From NCBI RefSeq assembly GCF_900141745.1, contig NZ_FSRM01000001.1, positions 2,046,001-2,110,000 of the forward strand: 64,000 bases of DNA, written 5' to 3'. The translations under genes and the position numbers were made by a program. This document shows positions 8,990 through 18,226 of this stretch, one piece after another; positions within the stretch are counted from its first letter, which is position 1, and the number at the start of each line of letters is the position of its first letter. Under the pieces are notes generated by a model. That model was not told the DNA's origin, ran no database searches, and was given only the letters and a program-made list of their open reading frames with translations. The DNA is from Paraburkholderia phenazinium (GTDB lineage Bacteria > Pseudomonadota > Gammaproteobacteria > Burkholderiales > Burkholderiaceae).

Positions 8990-9133
8990 CCGACTCATAG
9001 CCGTATGCTGGCGATGCGCGTTTGAACGCTCATGCCGCATGCTTCTCGTCGTGCTGCTTGAATCCGGTTGGTCTTCTGGCAACGGAAACTCCGCCGGGTC
9101 CGGCGTGCGCTCTGCAGGTCTCCACTGTCCGAT

Positions 9134-10507
9134 ATGTCCAGCCTATCCACATTGACCCCTCCTGAATCTGACGGCAACGTAACCCGCCGCCTCGCACTGG
9201 CCATTACCAGTACCTCACCCGCTGATTCCACCGAAGCAATCGCTGCCGCGCGGCTCGGTGTGCTCGACTTTCTTGCTGCCGCCTTCGCGGGCGCGGACGA
9301 TGCCGGTTATCGCAAGCTGCTGGCGGTGATCGGTGCCGGCAGTCGCGGCGAGGCCGCTGTGATCGGCTACCCGGCAAGCGTCAGCACACTCGATGCAGCC
9401 TTGCTCAACGGCTATGCGGGCCACGCGCTCGACTACGACGACGTGCACAGCAGCGTGCGTGGCCATCCCAGCACGGTCCTGCTACCGGCGCTGTTTGCGC
9501 TGGCGCAGACGCAGCGCAGCAGCGCAAACGAGGTGCTGGCCGCCTACGTGGTAGGCGTCGAGACGATGGCGCGGCTCGGTCTGGCGCTCGGCAGCCGCCA
9601 CTACGAGCAGGGCTTTCACAACACCGCGACGCTTGGCACGCTAGGCGCCGCGGCGGCTGCGTCGTTCCTGCTGCGGCTGGATGCCGAGGCGATCGAAAAC
9701 GCATTGGGGCTTGCCGCGACGCAATCGGCTGGCCTGCGTCTGCAATTCGGCAGTGAAGCGAAACCCCTGCACGCGGGACAGGCCGCCCGCGCCGGGCTGC
9801 TGGCAGCGCAACTCGCCGCCGCCGGTTTGCACGGCTCGCCCGGTGCTCTGGATGGCCCAACCGGCTTCTTCTCCGTGTTCGGAGCCGGCGCAGCGCAGCC
9901 TGCGAGGGTGCTGGAAGGCTGGGGTCCGCCCTGGCAGATTGTCGCGCCGGGGCTCTACTTCAAGCCGTGGCCTTGCTGCACGGCCACGCACTATGCCGTG
10001 CATGCAGCCTTGACGCTGCGCGCCGCGCATCGACTGACACCGCGGGATATCGAGCGCGTGGTCGTGACCTTCCCGCCCGGCGGCGATACGCCACTATCAG
10101 GCGAGCTACCGTCGACCGGTCTCGAAGCGCGCTTCAGCGTCGAATACGCGGTGGCCGCTGTGTTGACGGATGGCGGGGCGGGTGTCGCCACCTTCGCTGA
10201 CGTGCCGGTACGCGCCGAATTGACGGCGCTGGCAGCACGCGTGTCGCGTACCCACGACGAGACTGCGCCACGCGCCTCGACCGATCCGTCGACGCGTTTC
10301 TCGACCGTCGCGATCACATTGAAGAACGGCACCGTGCTCAGCCATAAAACCGACCGGCTCTATAGCGCCGCAGACCTCCCCGCCAAATTCGCGGATGCGG
10401 TCGACCAGCACGCCGGATTCGCCACGCTGCCAGCCGTGGTAGACACGATGCAGAGCGCGGACGAACTCGCCTTCATTTTCGAAACGTTTGCAAAGATCAA
10501 AGCATGA
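9134..10507 (+). CDS. MmgE/PrpD family protein (YxeQ-like)
   Basis: A 457-aa cytoplasmic protein of the MmgE/PrpD fold, whose known members include 2-methylcitrate dehydratase and iminodisuccinate epimerase. It has the N-terminal helical domain motifs NGYAGHALDYDDVH and RGHPSTVLLPALFA, and the PWPCCTATHYAVHAA active-site region in the C-terminal half. The start used is the ATG at 9134 (MSSLSTL); the frame extends further but has no family match there. It overlaps the downstream flavin monooxygenase by 4 bp. In the B. subtilis yxe operon the homologue YxeQ has no settled role. Confidence 0.82.
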   Translation: MSSLSTLTPPESDGNVTRRLALAITSTSPADSTEAIAAARLGVLDFLAAAFAGADDAGYRKLLAVIGAGSRGEAAVIGYPASVSTLDAALLNGYAGHALDYDDVHSSVRGHPSTVLLPALFALAQTQRSSANEVLAAYVVGVETMARLGLALGSRHYEQGFHNTATLGTLGAAAAASFLLRLDAEAIENALGLAATQSAGLRLQFGSEAKPLHAGQAARAGLLAAQLAAAGLHGSPGALDGPTGFFSVFGAGAAQPARVLEGWGPPWQIVAPGLYFKPWPCCTATHYAVHAALTLRAAHRLTPRDIERVVVTFPPGGDTPLSGELPSTGLEARFSVEYAVAAVLTDGGAGVATFADVPVRAELTALAARVSRTHDETAPRASTDPSTRFSTVAITLKNGTVLSHKTDRLYSAADLPAKFADAVDQHAGFATLPAVVDTMQSADELAFIFETFAKIKA

Positions 10508-11835
10508 GTACCCTTCACACCACAGCCGCAAAGCGCCAGATGCGCCTTGGACTCTTCATCCAGGGCGCAGGTCACCACGTCGCGGGCTGGCGTCATCCCG
10601 ACGCGCAGGCCGGTAGCGAAAACCTCGCGTTGATGCAGCGGATCACCCAGACCGCGGAACGCGCGAAGTTCGATATGGTGTTTCTCGCCGACGGCCTGAC
10701 GAGCGGGCCGGATGCGCATCCGTCGATGGCGATGCGCATCGAGCCGCTGTGTCTGCTGTCGGCGCTTGCGATGGGCACGCGGCACATCGGCCTCGCCGCC
10801 ACCGCGTCGACGACGTATAGCGAGCCATATCACGTGGCGCGTGCCTTTGCCTCGCTCGATCATCTGAGCCAGGGCCGTGCCGCATGGAATGTCGTGACCA
10901 CCTCGTACGACCGGACCGCCGCGAACTTCACGCGCGGCAATCATCCGGATCACGCGTTGCGGTACGAGATGGCCGGTGAATTCGTCGACGTGGTCAAGGG
11001 TCTGTGGGATAGCTGGGACGACGATGCGCTCGTGCGCGACAAGGCAAGCGGCGTCTACTTCGATCCCACCAAGGTGCATACGCTCGCTCACGAGGGCCGC
11101 TTCTTCTCGGTGAAAGGCCCGTTGAACGCATCGCGTCCTCCGCAAGGTCACCCCGTGGTGATTCAGGCGGGCTCCTCGGGTCCAGGGCAGGATCTGGCCG
11201 CGCGCACCGCGGAGGTAGTGTTCACCGCGCAGCAGACCCTCGACGAAGCACGCATCTTCTATCGCGACCTCAAGGGCAGGCTGGCGAAGTTCGGCCGCGA
11301 AGGTGAGCAACTGCATGTGATGCCAGGCGTGTTCCCGGTGATCGGCAGAACCGAGCAGGAAGCGAAGGACAAGTATGCCCAGTTGCAGCAGTGGACCGAT
11401 ACGTCGGGTGCCTTGACGCTGCTGTCCGATCGTCTCGGTCACGATGTCTCGAAGTTTCCGCTCGACGGTCTATTGCCGGAGCTGCCGGAGTCGGAGCAAC
11501 TGAAAAGCCGTGCGAAGTTGCTAACCGACCTCGCACGCCGCGAAAACCTGACGCTACGTGAGTTGTATCACCTGGTGGCGGGCGCGCGCGGACATCGTAT
11601 CGTATGGGGCACGCCGACCCAGGTCGCGGATGCGCTGGAAGAATGGTTCGTCGGCGAAGGTGCGGATGGTTTCAACATCATGCCGCCGTATTTCCCGGGT
11701 GGCCTCGATGACTTTGTCGAACTGGTGGTGCCGGAGTTGCAGCGGCGTGGCCTGTTCCGCACGGAGTATTCAGGCACGACGCTGCGGGACCATCTGGGAC
11801 TGACGCGGCCGGCGAGTCGTTACGCGGCGCGCTGA
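10504..11835 (+). CDS. NtaA/SnaA/DszA-type flavin-dependent monooxygenase (YxeK-like)
   Basis: A 443-aa cytoplasmic bacterial luciferase-like (LLM) oxidoreductase. Features of the NtaA/SnaA/SoxA(DszA) branch are visible: GLFIQGAGHHVAGWRHP near the N-terminus, FDMVFLADGL, GRAAWNVVTTSYD, and the C-terminal DGFNIMPPYFPGGLDDF. These enzymes use reduced FMN from a separate reductase to oxidise C-N or C-S bonds. In B. subtilis, YxeK cleaves N-acetyl-S-(2-succino)cysteine. The gene is translationally coupled to the PrpD gene and lies behind an amino-acid transporter, so an S-substituted amino acid is the likely substrate. Confidence 0.82.
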   Translation: MSTLHTTAAKRQMRLGLFIQGAGHHVAGWRHPDAQAGSENLALMQRITQTAERAKFDMVFLADGLTSGPDAHPSMAMRIEPLCLLSALAMGTRHIGLAATASTTYSEPYHVARAFASLDHLSQGRAAWNVVTTSYDRTAANFTRGNHPDHALRYEMAGEFVDVVKGLWDSWDDDALVRDKASGVYFDPTKVHTLAHEGRFFSVKGPLNASRPPQGHPVVIQAGSSGPGQDLAARTAEVVFTAQQTLDEARIFYRDLKGRLAKFGREGEQLHVMPGVFPVIGRTEQEAKDKYAQLQQWTDTSGALTLLSDRLGHDVSKFPLDGLLPELPESEQLKSRAKLLTDLARRENLTLRELYHLVAGARGHRIVWGTPTQVADALEEWFVGEGADGFNIMPPYFPGGLDDFVELVVPELQRRGLFRTEYSGTTLRDHLGLTRPASRYAAR

Positions 11836-11924
11836 TCGTTAGTTCGAGTAACGAGGAATGTGGCCACATGCGTGTGCGCATGAGTTGCCAGATACGCCGC
11901 GTCCCCTGCGCGGCCTTCATCACA

Positions 11925-12785
11925 TCAGATAGCGAACTTACGCAGATCGAGCGGGATCGTCTCACGCGCCGCGTCGTAGCGCGCTGCGTTGCGCTGGTCG
12001 TTTGCGGCCGTCAGCGAACGCGTCAGGAACGCCCGGGTGCGCGGACTTGCCGGCTCACGGAACAGGCGCTGCGCGGGACCATGTTCGACGATTACGCCGG
12101 CCTCCGTGAAGTACACCGCATCGCTGACTTCCTCCGCAAAGCGCATTTCATGCGTCACCAGCACGCAGGTCATGCCGTCCCTCACCAGATCGCGGATCAC
12201 GGTCAGCACTTCGCCTACCGTCTCGGGATCGAGCGCCGACGTGACTTCGTCGAACAGGATCAGATCCGGTTGCATGGCGAGTGCCCGCGCGATGGCCACC
12301 CGCTGTTGCTGGCCGCCCGACAGTTCGCCCGGATAGGCGTGGGCCTTGTCGGCTAGCCGCACCTTCTCGAGCAGATCGTAGGCCGTGCGGGTTGCGTTCG
12401 CCTTGTCGCGGCGCAGGATGCGCACGGGTGCCATCACCAGATTGTCCAGCACGCTCAGATGCGGAAACAGGTTGTACTGCTGAAACACAAAACCCACGCG
12501 CTTGCGCAGTTCGATTTCGTCGCGCTCCGAATTGAGTTGATCGACGCACGTACCGTCTACCTCGATGCTGCCGCTTTGCGGTTTGAGCAGGCCGGTAATA
12601 CAGCGCAGGATAGTGGACTTGCCGGAGCCCGACGGGCCGATGATCGAAACGGCCTGGCCTCGGAATACGTCAAGATCGATACCGTTAAGCACCGGATTTG
12701 CGCCGAACGCGAGGTGTACGTTGCGCAGGCTGACGAGTGGGCGCGCCGCGGCGCTCGCTGTGGAGGAGGGATCAACGAAAGGCAT
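11925..12785 (-). CDS. Polar amino-acid ABC transporter ATP-binding protein
   Basis: A 286-aa ABC ATPase of the HisP/GlnQ class. Walker A GPSGSGKS lies at about residues 55-62, followed by signature LSGGQQQRVAIARAL and Walker B LILFDEVTSALDPE. The start is the ATG at 12785 (MPFVDPSS), overlapping the upstream permease by 14 bp. It is the last gene of a probable seven-gene minus-strand operon beginning at 17958. It converges on the YxeK-like gene, with 89 nt between the stops. Confidence 0.85.
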   Translation of the reverse strand: MPFVDPSSTASAAARPLVSLRNVHLAFGANPVLNGIDLDVFRGQAVSIIGPSGSGKSTILRCITGLLKPQSGSIEVDGTCVDQLNSERDEIELRKRVGFVFQQYNLFPHLSVLDNLVMAPVRILRRDKANATRTAYDLLEKVRLADKAHAYPGELSGGQQQRVAIARALAMQPDLILFDEVTSALDPETVGEVLTVIRDLVRDGMTCVLVTHEMRFAEEVSDAVYFTEAGVIVEHGPAQRLFREPASPRTRAFLTRSLTAANDQRNAARYDAARETIPLDLRKFAI

Positions 12786-13578
12786 AGCGTTTTTCGAGGC
12801 GTCGCGTGAAGCGCGCAATCGGGTAGCAGTAGACAAAGAAGAGTCCCAGTACGGTGAAGTAGACCAGCACCGTGAAGTCGGCGCGCGCAACCGTATTGCT
12901 CGCGACCTGAGCGGTATCGAGCAGATCGTGCACGCCGACCAGCGAGGCGAGGGCAGTGCCCATCGTGATGCTTGCGTACAGGTTCATCCACGGCGGCAGC
13001 ATGCGTTTGACGCACTGCGGCAGAATGATCCAGCGGAACACCTGGGCGCGGCTGAAGGCGAGCGAACGCGCGGCGTCCCACTGAGCGTGCGGAATCGACT
13101 GGATCGCGCCGCGGAAAATCTCGGCCACGTTGGCGCTCGCCGGCAAGGCGAGGCCGAGCGTCACCTTGAACCAGTCGGGAAATGGCAGCGTGTGATGGCC
13201 GAGCGCAATCTCGAACGGAAACACATAGGTCGAGAAGTAGATCAGCACCAGCAGCGGCGCGTTGCGAAACACCTGCACGTAGATGCGGGCCGGCACGCGC
13301 ACGATACGCAGCGGCGACAGCAGCAGTGGCCCGAGCGCAAGTCCCGTCAGGGTGCCGAGCGCGACAGCCAGCAGACTGATTTCGACGTTGACCCACAAGG
13401 ACTTGATGAGTGCAGGGGCCCACGTGACGAGCGCAGCCAGCGTCACGTTGTGAGTGTGGCCGGCAAGCTCGCGTTCGAGCAGCGCGAGGAGCACGCCCAC
13501 CACGATAACGGCGACCACCGCGCGCGGCCGGCGCCCGCGTTCACCTCCGGCATCGAGAGCGAACGGCTCAGTGGCCAT
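12772..13578 (-). CDS. Polar amino-acid ABC transporter permease
   Basis: A 268-aa HisM/GltK-type permease. It has an N-terminal membrane segment after about 20 charged residues, the conserved YVQVFRNAPLLVLIYF segment, and an EAA loop (QWDAARSLAFSRAQVFRWIILPQ). It overlaps the second permease upstream by 11 bp and the ATPase downstream by 14 bp. Two distinct permeases indicate a heterodimeric channel. Confidence 0.83.
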   Translation of the reverse strand: MATEPFALDAGGERGRRPRAVVAVIVVGVLLALLERELAGHTHNVTLAALVTWAPALIKSLWVNVEISLLAVALGTLTGLALGPLLLSPLRIVRVPARIYVQVFRNAPLLVLIYFSTYVFPFEIALGHHTLPFPDWFKVTLGLALPASANVAEIFRGAIQSIPHAQWDAARSLAFSRAQVFRWIILPQCVKRMLPPWMNLYASITMGTALASLVGVHDLLDTAQVASNTVARADFTVLVYFTVLGLFFVYCYPIARFTRRLEKRYAFR

Positions 13579-14311
13579 AGCCGGGCATCCTCAGACGGGT
13601 TTCGAGCCAGCGTCCCGCACGGTTGACCACGTGCGTCAGCGCGCCGAAAAACAGCAGGATCAGGATCATGAGTTCAAGCACGTTGTCGCGCTGCGTCCAG
13701 ATCATGATAGACGCATATGTCACGTCACCGACTGCGATGGCCGAGGCGATGGTGGTCATCTTCACCAGATCGACCATGTTGTTGACGAGAGCCGGCAATG
13801 CGAAGCGCACGGCGAGCGGCAACTGCACGTTCCATAGCCGTTGCCTGCGACTGTAGCCGAGCGATTGCGCGGCTTCGAGCGTTGCGCGCGGCACCGCTTC
13901 GATGCCGGCGCGTAGCGCTTCCGCGTGAAATGCACCTTTATGCAGTGCGATCACAATGACGCTCCAGATGAACGGCGTCAACGGATTGCCACCTAGTTCA
14001 CGCAGCGCCTGACTCAGCAACATGTTTAGCACGAGAAACGCGCAAAAGAGTTGCACTAGCGTCGGCGTGTTGCGGGTGACCTCGACGAAGATGCGCGCGG
14101 GTCGCGCCAGCGCCGCGCGTGGCGAGATCAGCATGGCAGCCAGCAGCACGCCTGCTATCAGGCTGAAAAAGGCGGTCACCAAGGAAAGTTCGAGCGTTAC
14201 CAGCATGCCGTGGAGGAACGACGCGCGTTCGTCGGCGGCGAGCAGGAAACTGTAGTCGAGCCCAAACTTGTTGAGTGCGGCTACGGCCTGTTCGGGCAGC
14301 CCCTGGCTCAT
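13568..14311 (-). CDS. Polar amino-acid ABC transporter permease
   Basis: A 247-aa HisQ/GltJ-type permease with the segment IFVEVTRNTPTLVQLFCAF and the EAA loop ATLEAAQSLGYSRRQRLWNVQLPLA. Its start overlaps the stop of the binding-protein gene by 4 bp. With the gene at 12772-13578 it forms the membrane part of this importer. Confidence 0.83.
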   Translation of the reverse strand: MSQGLPEQAVAALNKFGLDYSFLLAADERASFLHGMLVTLELSLVTAFFSLIAGVLLAAMLISPRAALARPARIFVEVTRNTPTLVQLFCAFLVLNMLLSQALRELGGNPLTPFIWSVIVIALHKGAFHAEALRAGIEAVPRATLEAAQSLGYSRRQRLWNVQLPLAVRFALPALVNNMVDLVKMTTIASAIAVGDVTYASIMIWTQRDNVLELMILILLFFGALTHVVNRAGRWLETRLRMPGYGH

Positions 14312-15198
14312 GCCGGTTGTGCCTTGAATTTCGCGTGCAGGTCGAGTACTGCTTGCGACGGCTGCATGCCGTTTTTACGTTCGGTATCGATCAGCCATCC
14401 CGAACGATGCCAGTCCTCGACCACTTTCTCGAAGGCGTTCTGCGTATCGGTTTCACCCTTGCGGACCCAGATTACCGAGGGCGAGGGGATCAGATCGCTC
14501 GACACGGGGATCGTGTAGTCCTTCCAGTCCGGATTGCGTGCGACCAGCAGGCGCAGGGTCGGCGCGACATGCACTGCGGCTACGCAGTTGTTGCCGCGCA
14601 ATGCGAGCAGCGATTCGGGCTGGCCGCGGAACGCCTTCACCTGTGCGCCGTACTGCTCGGCGAGCGGTTTCGTGTAGTTGCTGCCTTGCGAAACGCACAC
14701 GGCCTTGCCGCGCAGGTCGTTCCATGACTTGATGCCGCTGTCTTTGCGAGTGATCAGCGCGCCGCCGATTTCCTCGAACGGTGTGGGCGGATACGCGAGA
14801 ATCTGCGCGCGCTCCTCAGTCACTTCCATGTTGGCGATCAGCGCGTCGACCTTGCCCTGCTGCAGGAACTGCACACGATTGGATGGTTGGACAGGGATCA
14901 TTTCGATGTCCACGCCAAGGCGTTTTGCGAGGTTCTCCGCGAGATCGACGTTAAAGCCGAGCGGCTTTTGCGTGGCTGGGTCGAGCGAGCCGAACGGCGG
15001 TCCGGACAGGATCACGCCGACCACGATTTTGTGGCGTTCGTGAATGCGGTCTAGCGTGCTGTCGGCGTGAGCGGCGCTCGCGCCGAGGGCGACGGCAAGC
15101 AGAAGGGTGGTGCGGATTACGGTGCCCCGTGCGAAGGTGCGAAGCCAGAGCCGATAGGAAGGTTGTTTCATTGCGTGGCAAGTCAGACGGTTAGACAT
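14308..15198 (-). CDS. Polar amino-acid ABC transporter substrate-binding protein
   Basis: A 296-aa (or 287-aa) exported family 3 binding protein. The hydrophobic segment TTLLLAVALGASAAHADS is the signal peptide. The mature part begins TLDRIHERHKIVVGVILSGPPFG and has GFNVDLAENLAKRLGVDIEMIPV. Starts at 15198 and 15171 are both possible and neither has a clear ribosome site. It follows the sulfonate-type ATPase by 65 nt on the same strand. The ligand cannot be told; the sulfur-related surroundings make a sulfur amino acid plausible. Confidence 0.78.
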   Translation of the reverse strand: MSNRLTCHAMKQPSYRLWLRTFARGTVIRTTLLLAVALGASAAHADSTLDRIHERHKIVVGVILSGPPFGSLDPATQKPLGFNVDLAENLAKRLGVDIEMIPVQPSNRVQFLQQGKVDALIANMEVTEERAQILAYPPTPFEEIGGALITRKDSGIKSWNDLRGKAVCVSQGSNYTKPLAEQYGAQVKAFRGQPESLLALRGNNCVAAVHVAPTLRLLVARNPDWKDYTIPVSSDLIPSPSVIWVRKGETDTQNAFEKVVEDWHRSGWLIDTERKNGMQPSQAVLDLHAKFKAQPA

Positions 15199-15263
15199 AG
15201 GAGTTGGTCTTGTGAATGGCGGCGTGCCTTGCCGCTTCCTGTTTCAAATCGCTTTGGATTGCT

Positions 15264-16013
15264 TTAGACCGCTTCGAAGGCGTCGAGCCGTTCGAGCAAC
15301 TGCGCACGCAGATCCGTAAGCACAGGATCGCGCCGGTCGCGCGGCCGCGGTCTTGTGACGCGATATTCGCGGTCGATGCGCCCAGGCGCCGCCGCCATCA
15401 GCAGCACGCGGTCGCTTAGATACAGGGCTTCGTCCAGATCGTGCGTGACCAGCAGGGCGGCTGTGCCGTGCGCTCGCACTACGGACAACAGCAAGGCCTG
15501 CAGGCGCATGCGCGTCATCGCGTCGACCGCGCTAAACGGTTCGTCGAGCAACAGCAGATCGGGCTGCGAAAACAATCCGCGAGCGATTGCGACGCGCTGC
15601 GCCATGCCACCCGAGAGCGCCTTCGGCAACGTGCCCCCTTGACCTGCCAGTCCCACTTCGACGAGCAACTGTCCCACCCGCGGCTCGCGTCCGCCGCCAG
15701 AACCTGCCTCGAAGCCGACGTTATCGGCCACCGTCAGCCACGGCAGTAAACGCGGCTCCTGGAAGATCACGCCAATCTGCGACGAAGGTCCGCTCAATGG
15801 CACACCGTTCAAACGCACTTCGCCGTGATACTGACGGTCCAGTCCGGCGACGATACGCAGCAACGTACTTTTGCCGCAGCCGCTGGGACCGACCAGGCTC
15901 ACAATCTCGCCATGTCCGATGCGCAACGACAGATGATCGAGCACCGTCCGGGCGGTGTAGTGCTTGGCTTCGACATGCACGTCCAGCAGGGGCGATTGAC
16001 TGGATTTACTCAT
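15264..16013 (-). CDS. Sulfonate-type ABC transporter ATP-binding protein (SsuB-like)
   Basis: A 249-aa ABC ATPase of the SsuB/TauB class. It has Walker A GPSGCGKS at about residues 40-47, the Q-loop IFQEPRLLPWLTV typical of the nitrate/sulfonate/taurine family, signature LSGGMAQRVAIARGL and Walker B LLLLDEPFSAVD. It overlaps the permease gene by 4 bp. Confidence 0.87.
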   Translation of the reverse strand: MSKSSQSPLLDVHVEAKHYTARTVLDHLSLRIGHGEIVSLVGPSGCGKSTLLRIVAGLDRQYHGEVRLNGVPLSGPSSQIGVIFQEPRLLPWLTVADNVGFEAGSGGGREPRVGQLLVEVGLAGQGGTLPKALSGGMAQRVAIARGLFSQPDLLLLDEPFSAVDAMTRMRLQALLLSVVRAHGTAALLVTHDLDEALYLSDRVLLMAAAPGRIDREYRVTRPRPRDRRDPVLTDLRAQLLERLDAFEAV

Positions 16014-16957
16014 CGTTTCCCTCGCGCGTGTGCCTGATCGCTGTACGCGTCGAAAGCATCGCGCCAGCCAAGCACGCTGTTTTCCAGCCAGCGCATGGCG
16101 CCGTCGCTCAGCTTCCCGAGTATGGCGAGCAGGATGATTGCGCCGAATACCAGATCGGGGCGACCGGTTTCACGGCCATCGCTCAACATGTAGCCGAGGC
16201 CGCGGGTGGCCGCGATCAGTTCGGCGGCGACCATGAACATCCATGCGAGGCTCAAGCCTGTGCGCAAGCCCGTAAAAATTTGCGGCAGCGCGGCGGGCAG
16301 GAGAATCCGTCTGAACAGTGAGGCGGGTGTGAGCCGGTAGATCGCGCCGAGTTCGACGAGCTTGCGATCGACGCCGCGAATGCCCGCCACCACGCTCAGA
16401 TGCACGGGGAAAAACGCGCCAATTGCAATCAAGGTGATCTTGGGAGCCTCGTCGATGCCCATCCACAGCAGCAACACGGGCACCCATGCCAGCGATGGAA
16501 TCGAGCGCAGTGCCTGAAAGCATGGCTCGAGCAGGGCTTCGAGGCGGCGGCTGAGGCCCATCGCGGCACCGAGGACTAAAGCTAGCGTGGCGCCGATAGC
16601 GAAGCCCGCCAGCACGCGCAGCGTACTGGCCGCAATATGACGCGTGAGGCGCGTAGCACCCATTTGCCACAACGTCTGCGCAATCGTGCTCGGCGCGGGT
16701 AGGAGATGATCCGGCACGACGTTCGTGCGCACCAGTATTTCGATCAGCACGAGCAACGCAACGGGTAGTGCGAGACCTGCGATATGCCAGTGGCGCAGGC
16801 TGCCATGGAACGGCGGCACGCGTGACTTTGCGTTGTCGTTGCCGGCGTCCGCGCTATTCCCATCGGCCAACGGTAGCGCAGGCTCCGTGAGCCTCTGCGC
16901 CGCAGCGACGTCGAACGGTACCGATTCGTTGGAAGCAGACGCCATCGTCAAACTCAC
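16010..16957 (-). CDS. Sulfonate-type ABC transporter permease (SsuC-like)
   Basis: A 315-aa inner-membrane permease of the SsuC/TauC family. An unusually long N-terminal cytoplasmic tail of about 50 residues precedes the first membrane segment (IAGLALPVALLVLIEILV). The motif LRSIPSLAWVPVLLLWMGIDEAPKI is diagnostic of the family, as is the AWMFMVAAELIAATRGLGYM loop. It overlaps its neighbours by 4 bp on each side. Confidence 0.87.
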   Translation of the reverse strand: MSLTMASASNESVPFDVAAAQRLTEPALPLADGNSADAGNDNAKSRVPPFHGSLRHWHIAGLALPVALLVLIEILVRTNVVPDHLLPAPSTIAQTLWQMGATRLTRHIAASTLRVLAGFAIGATLALVLGAAMGLSRRLEALLEPCFQALRSIPSLAWVPVLLLWMGIDEAPKITLIAIGAFFPVHLSVVAGIRGVDRKLVELGAIYRLTPASLFRRILLPAALPQIFTGLRTGLSLAWMFMVAAELIAATRGLGYMLSDGRETGRPDLVFGAIILLAILGKLSDGAMRWLENSVLGWRDAFDAYSDQAHARGKR

Positions 16958-17958
16958 TGGGCCCGTGCCGCTGTCACCACCGGCTGCGCGACCTGCGAAT
17001 CGACCAGTGCATCGATCACCTGCGGCAAATCGGTACCGGGCTTTACCAGGTCCTCCTGAACGAGAATCGGCGCTGCAGCCTTGAGCGCTTCAATCTGCTG
17101 TGCGCCCGGAACAGGGTAGCTGAAATCGTTGCGCTGCAACTGCAGCTTTGCGACCGGCAGCGAGACCTTCGATTCGTCTGCAACGATTTGCGCGGCGTCG
17201 TCCGGATGCGCGATGATCCACACGCGTGCCTTTTCGTAGACCTTCAGCACGCGCGCAACCGTCTCGGGATATTGCTGAAGAAACGCTTCGCGCGCGTCCA
17301 GAAAGCCGTACGTGTTGAAGTCGACGTTGCGATACAGCAGGCGGTCACCGTCGTCGATCTGTGCGGCGGCCATATGCGGATCGAGACCCGCCCATGCATC
17401 CACCTGGCCGTTCGCGAGCGCGGTGCGCCCATCCGGATGCTGCAGGTTCACGAGCTCGACGTCGTCGCGCGTCAGCCCCACCGTATGGAGCGCACGCAGC
17501 GTGAACAGGAACGGATCGGTGCCCTTGGTGGCGGCGATCTTTTTACCCTTCAGGTCGGCGAGCGTCTTGATCGGCGAGTCCTTGCGCACCACCAGGGCGG
17601 TCCATTCGGGTCGCGAGAAGATATAAACGGCCCGGATCGGATTGCCGTTCGCCTTGCCAAGCACGGCCGCAAGGCCTGCTGTCGAGCCAATGTCGATTGC
17701 ACCGCTGTTCAGGTATTCAAGCGCGCGGTTGCTGCCGAGACTCAACACCCATTTGATCTGCGCATGGTCGGGTTTGAACTCGTCTTCAAGCCAGCCATAT
17801 CGTTTGATGACGAGACTTTCCGGCGAGTAGTACGCATAGTCGACGCGGATCTCCGGCGGGGTCGCGGCATAGGCCGTCGCCATCGTCACGAGGCCTGAGG
17901 CCAGCACAGCCAGCAGCATGGCCAGCCGGGCCGACGAACGATTGAAGAACCGCTTCAT
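16954..17958 (-). CDS. Aliphatic sulfonate-type substrate-binding protein (SsuA-like)
   Basis: A 334-aa exported binding protein of the NMT1/SsuA family. The signal peptide ends near TAYAATPP. The mature domain has EIRVDYAYYSPESLVIK, then ALEYLNSGAIDIGSTAGLAAV and DLKGKKIAATKGTDP. It is the first gene of the SsuABC-like set and of a probable seven-gene run down to 11925. No ssuD or ssuE gene is adjacent; the nearest oxygenase is the NtaA-type enzyme at 19234. An organosulfur ligand is likely but not proven. Confidence 0.82.
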   Translation of the reverse strand: MKRFFNRSSARLAMLLAVLASGLVTMATAYAATPPEIRVDYAYYSPESLVIKRYGWLEDEFKPDHAQIKWVLSLGSNRALEYLNSGAIDIGSTAGLAAVLGKANGNPIRAVYIFSRPEWTALVVRKDSPIKTLADLKGKKIAATKGTDPFLFTLRALHTVGLTRDDVELVNLQHPDGRTALANGQVDAWAGLDPHMAAAQIDDGDRLLYRNVDFNTYGFLDAREAFLQQYPETVARVLKVYEKARVWIIAHPDDAAQIVADESKVSLPVAKLQLQRNDFSYPVPGAQQIEALKAAAPILVQEDLVKPGTDLPQVIDALVDSQVAQPVVTAARAQ

Positions 17959-17979
17959 TTAGGTCTCCCAGTTTCCAGA

Positions 17980-18001
17980 GATCGGTGTGAACAGACCGAT
18001 C
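17980..18001. repeat. Inverted repeat upstream of the SsuA-like gene
   Basis: GATCGGT and ACCGATC are perfect 7-bp arms around an 8-nt spacer, 22 bp upstream of the ATG. It could be an operator or a leader hairpin. The rest of the gap 17959-18226 shows nothing else recognisable, and no CysB consensus was identified. Confidence 0.3.
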
Positions 18002-18226
18002 AATGTAATGAAAGACGCTGCTTTTACGAACTAACGAAAGATCACAAGGAAACCAGCGGCAGCGATATCGCATGCGTGGCGGAGTGGGGGCGGCGTTTGC
18101 CGGCGTTAAAGCGTCGGAACTGGCGTTGCGTTGGTTGGGTGAGATCCGAGGCGAGCACCTCTGTTCGTCGGGCGCGCGTGCCTTTCCGTCTTTGCCACCA
18201 CGCACCGCCCGGCCTGCTGCGCGTCA

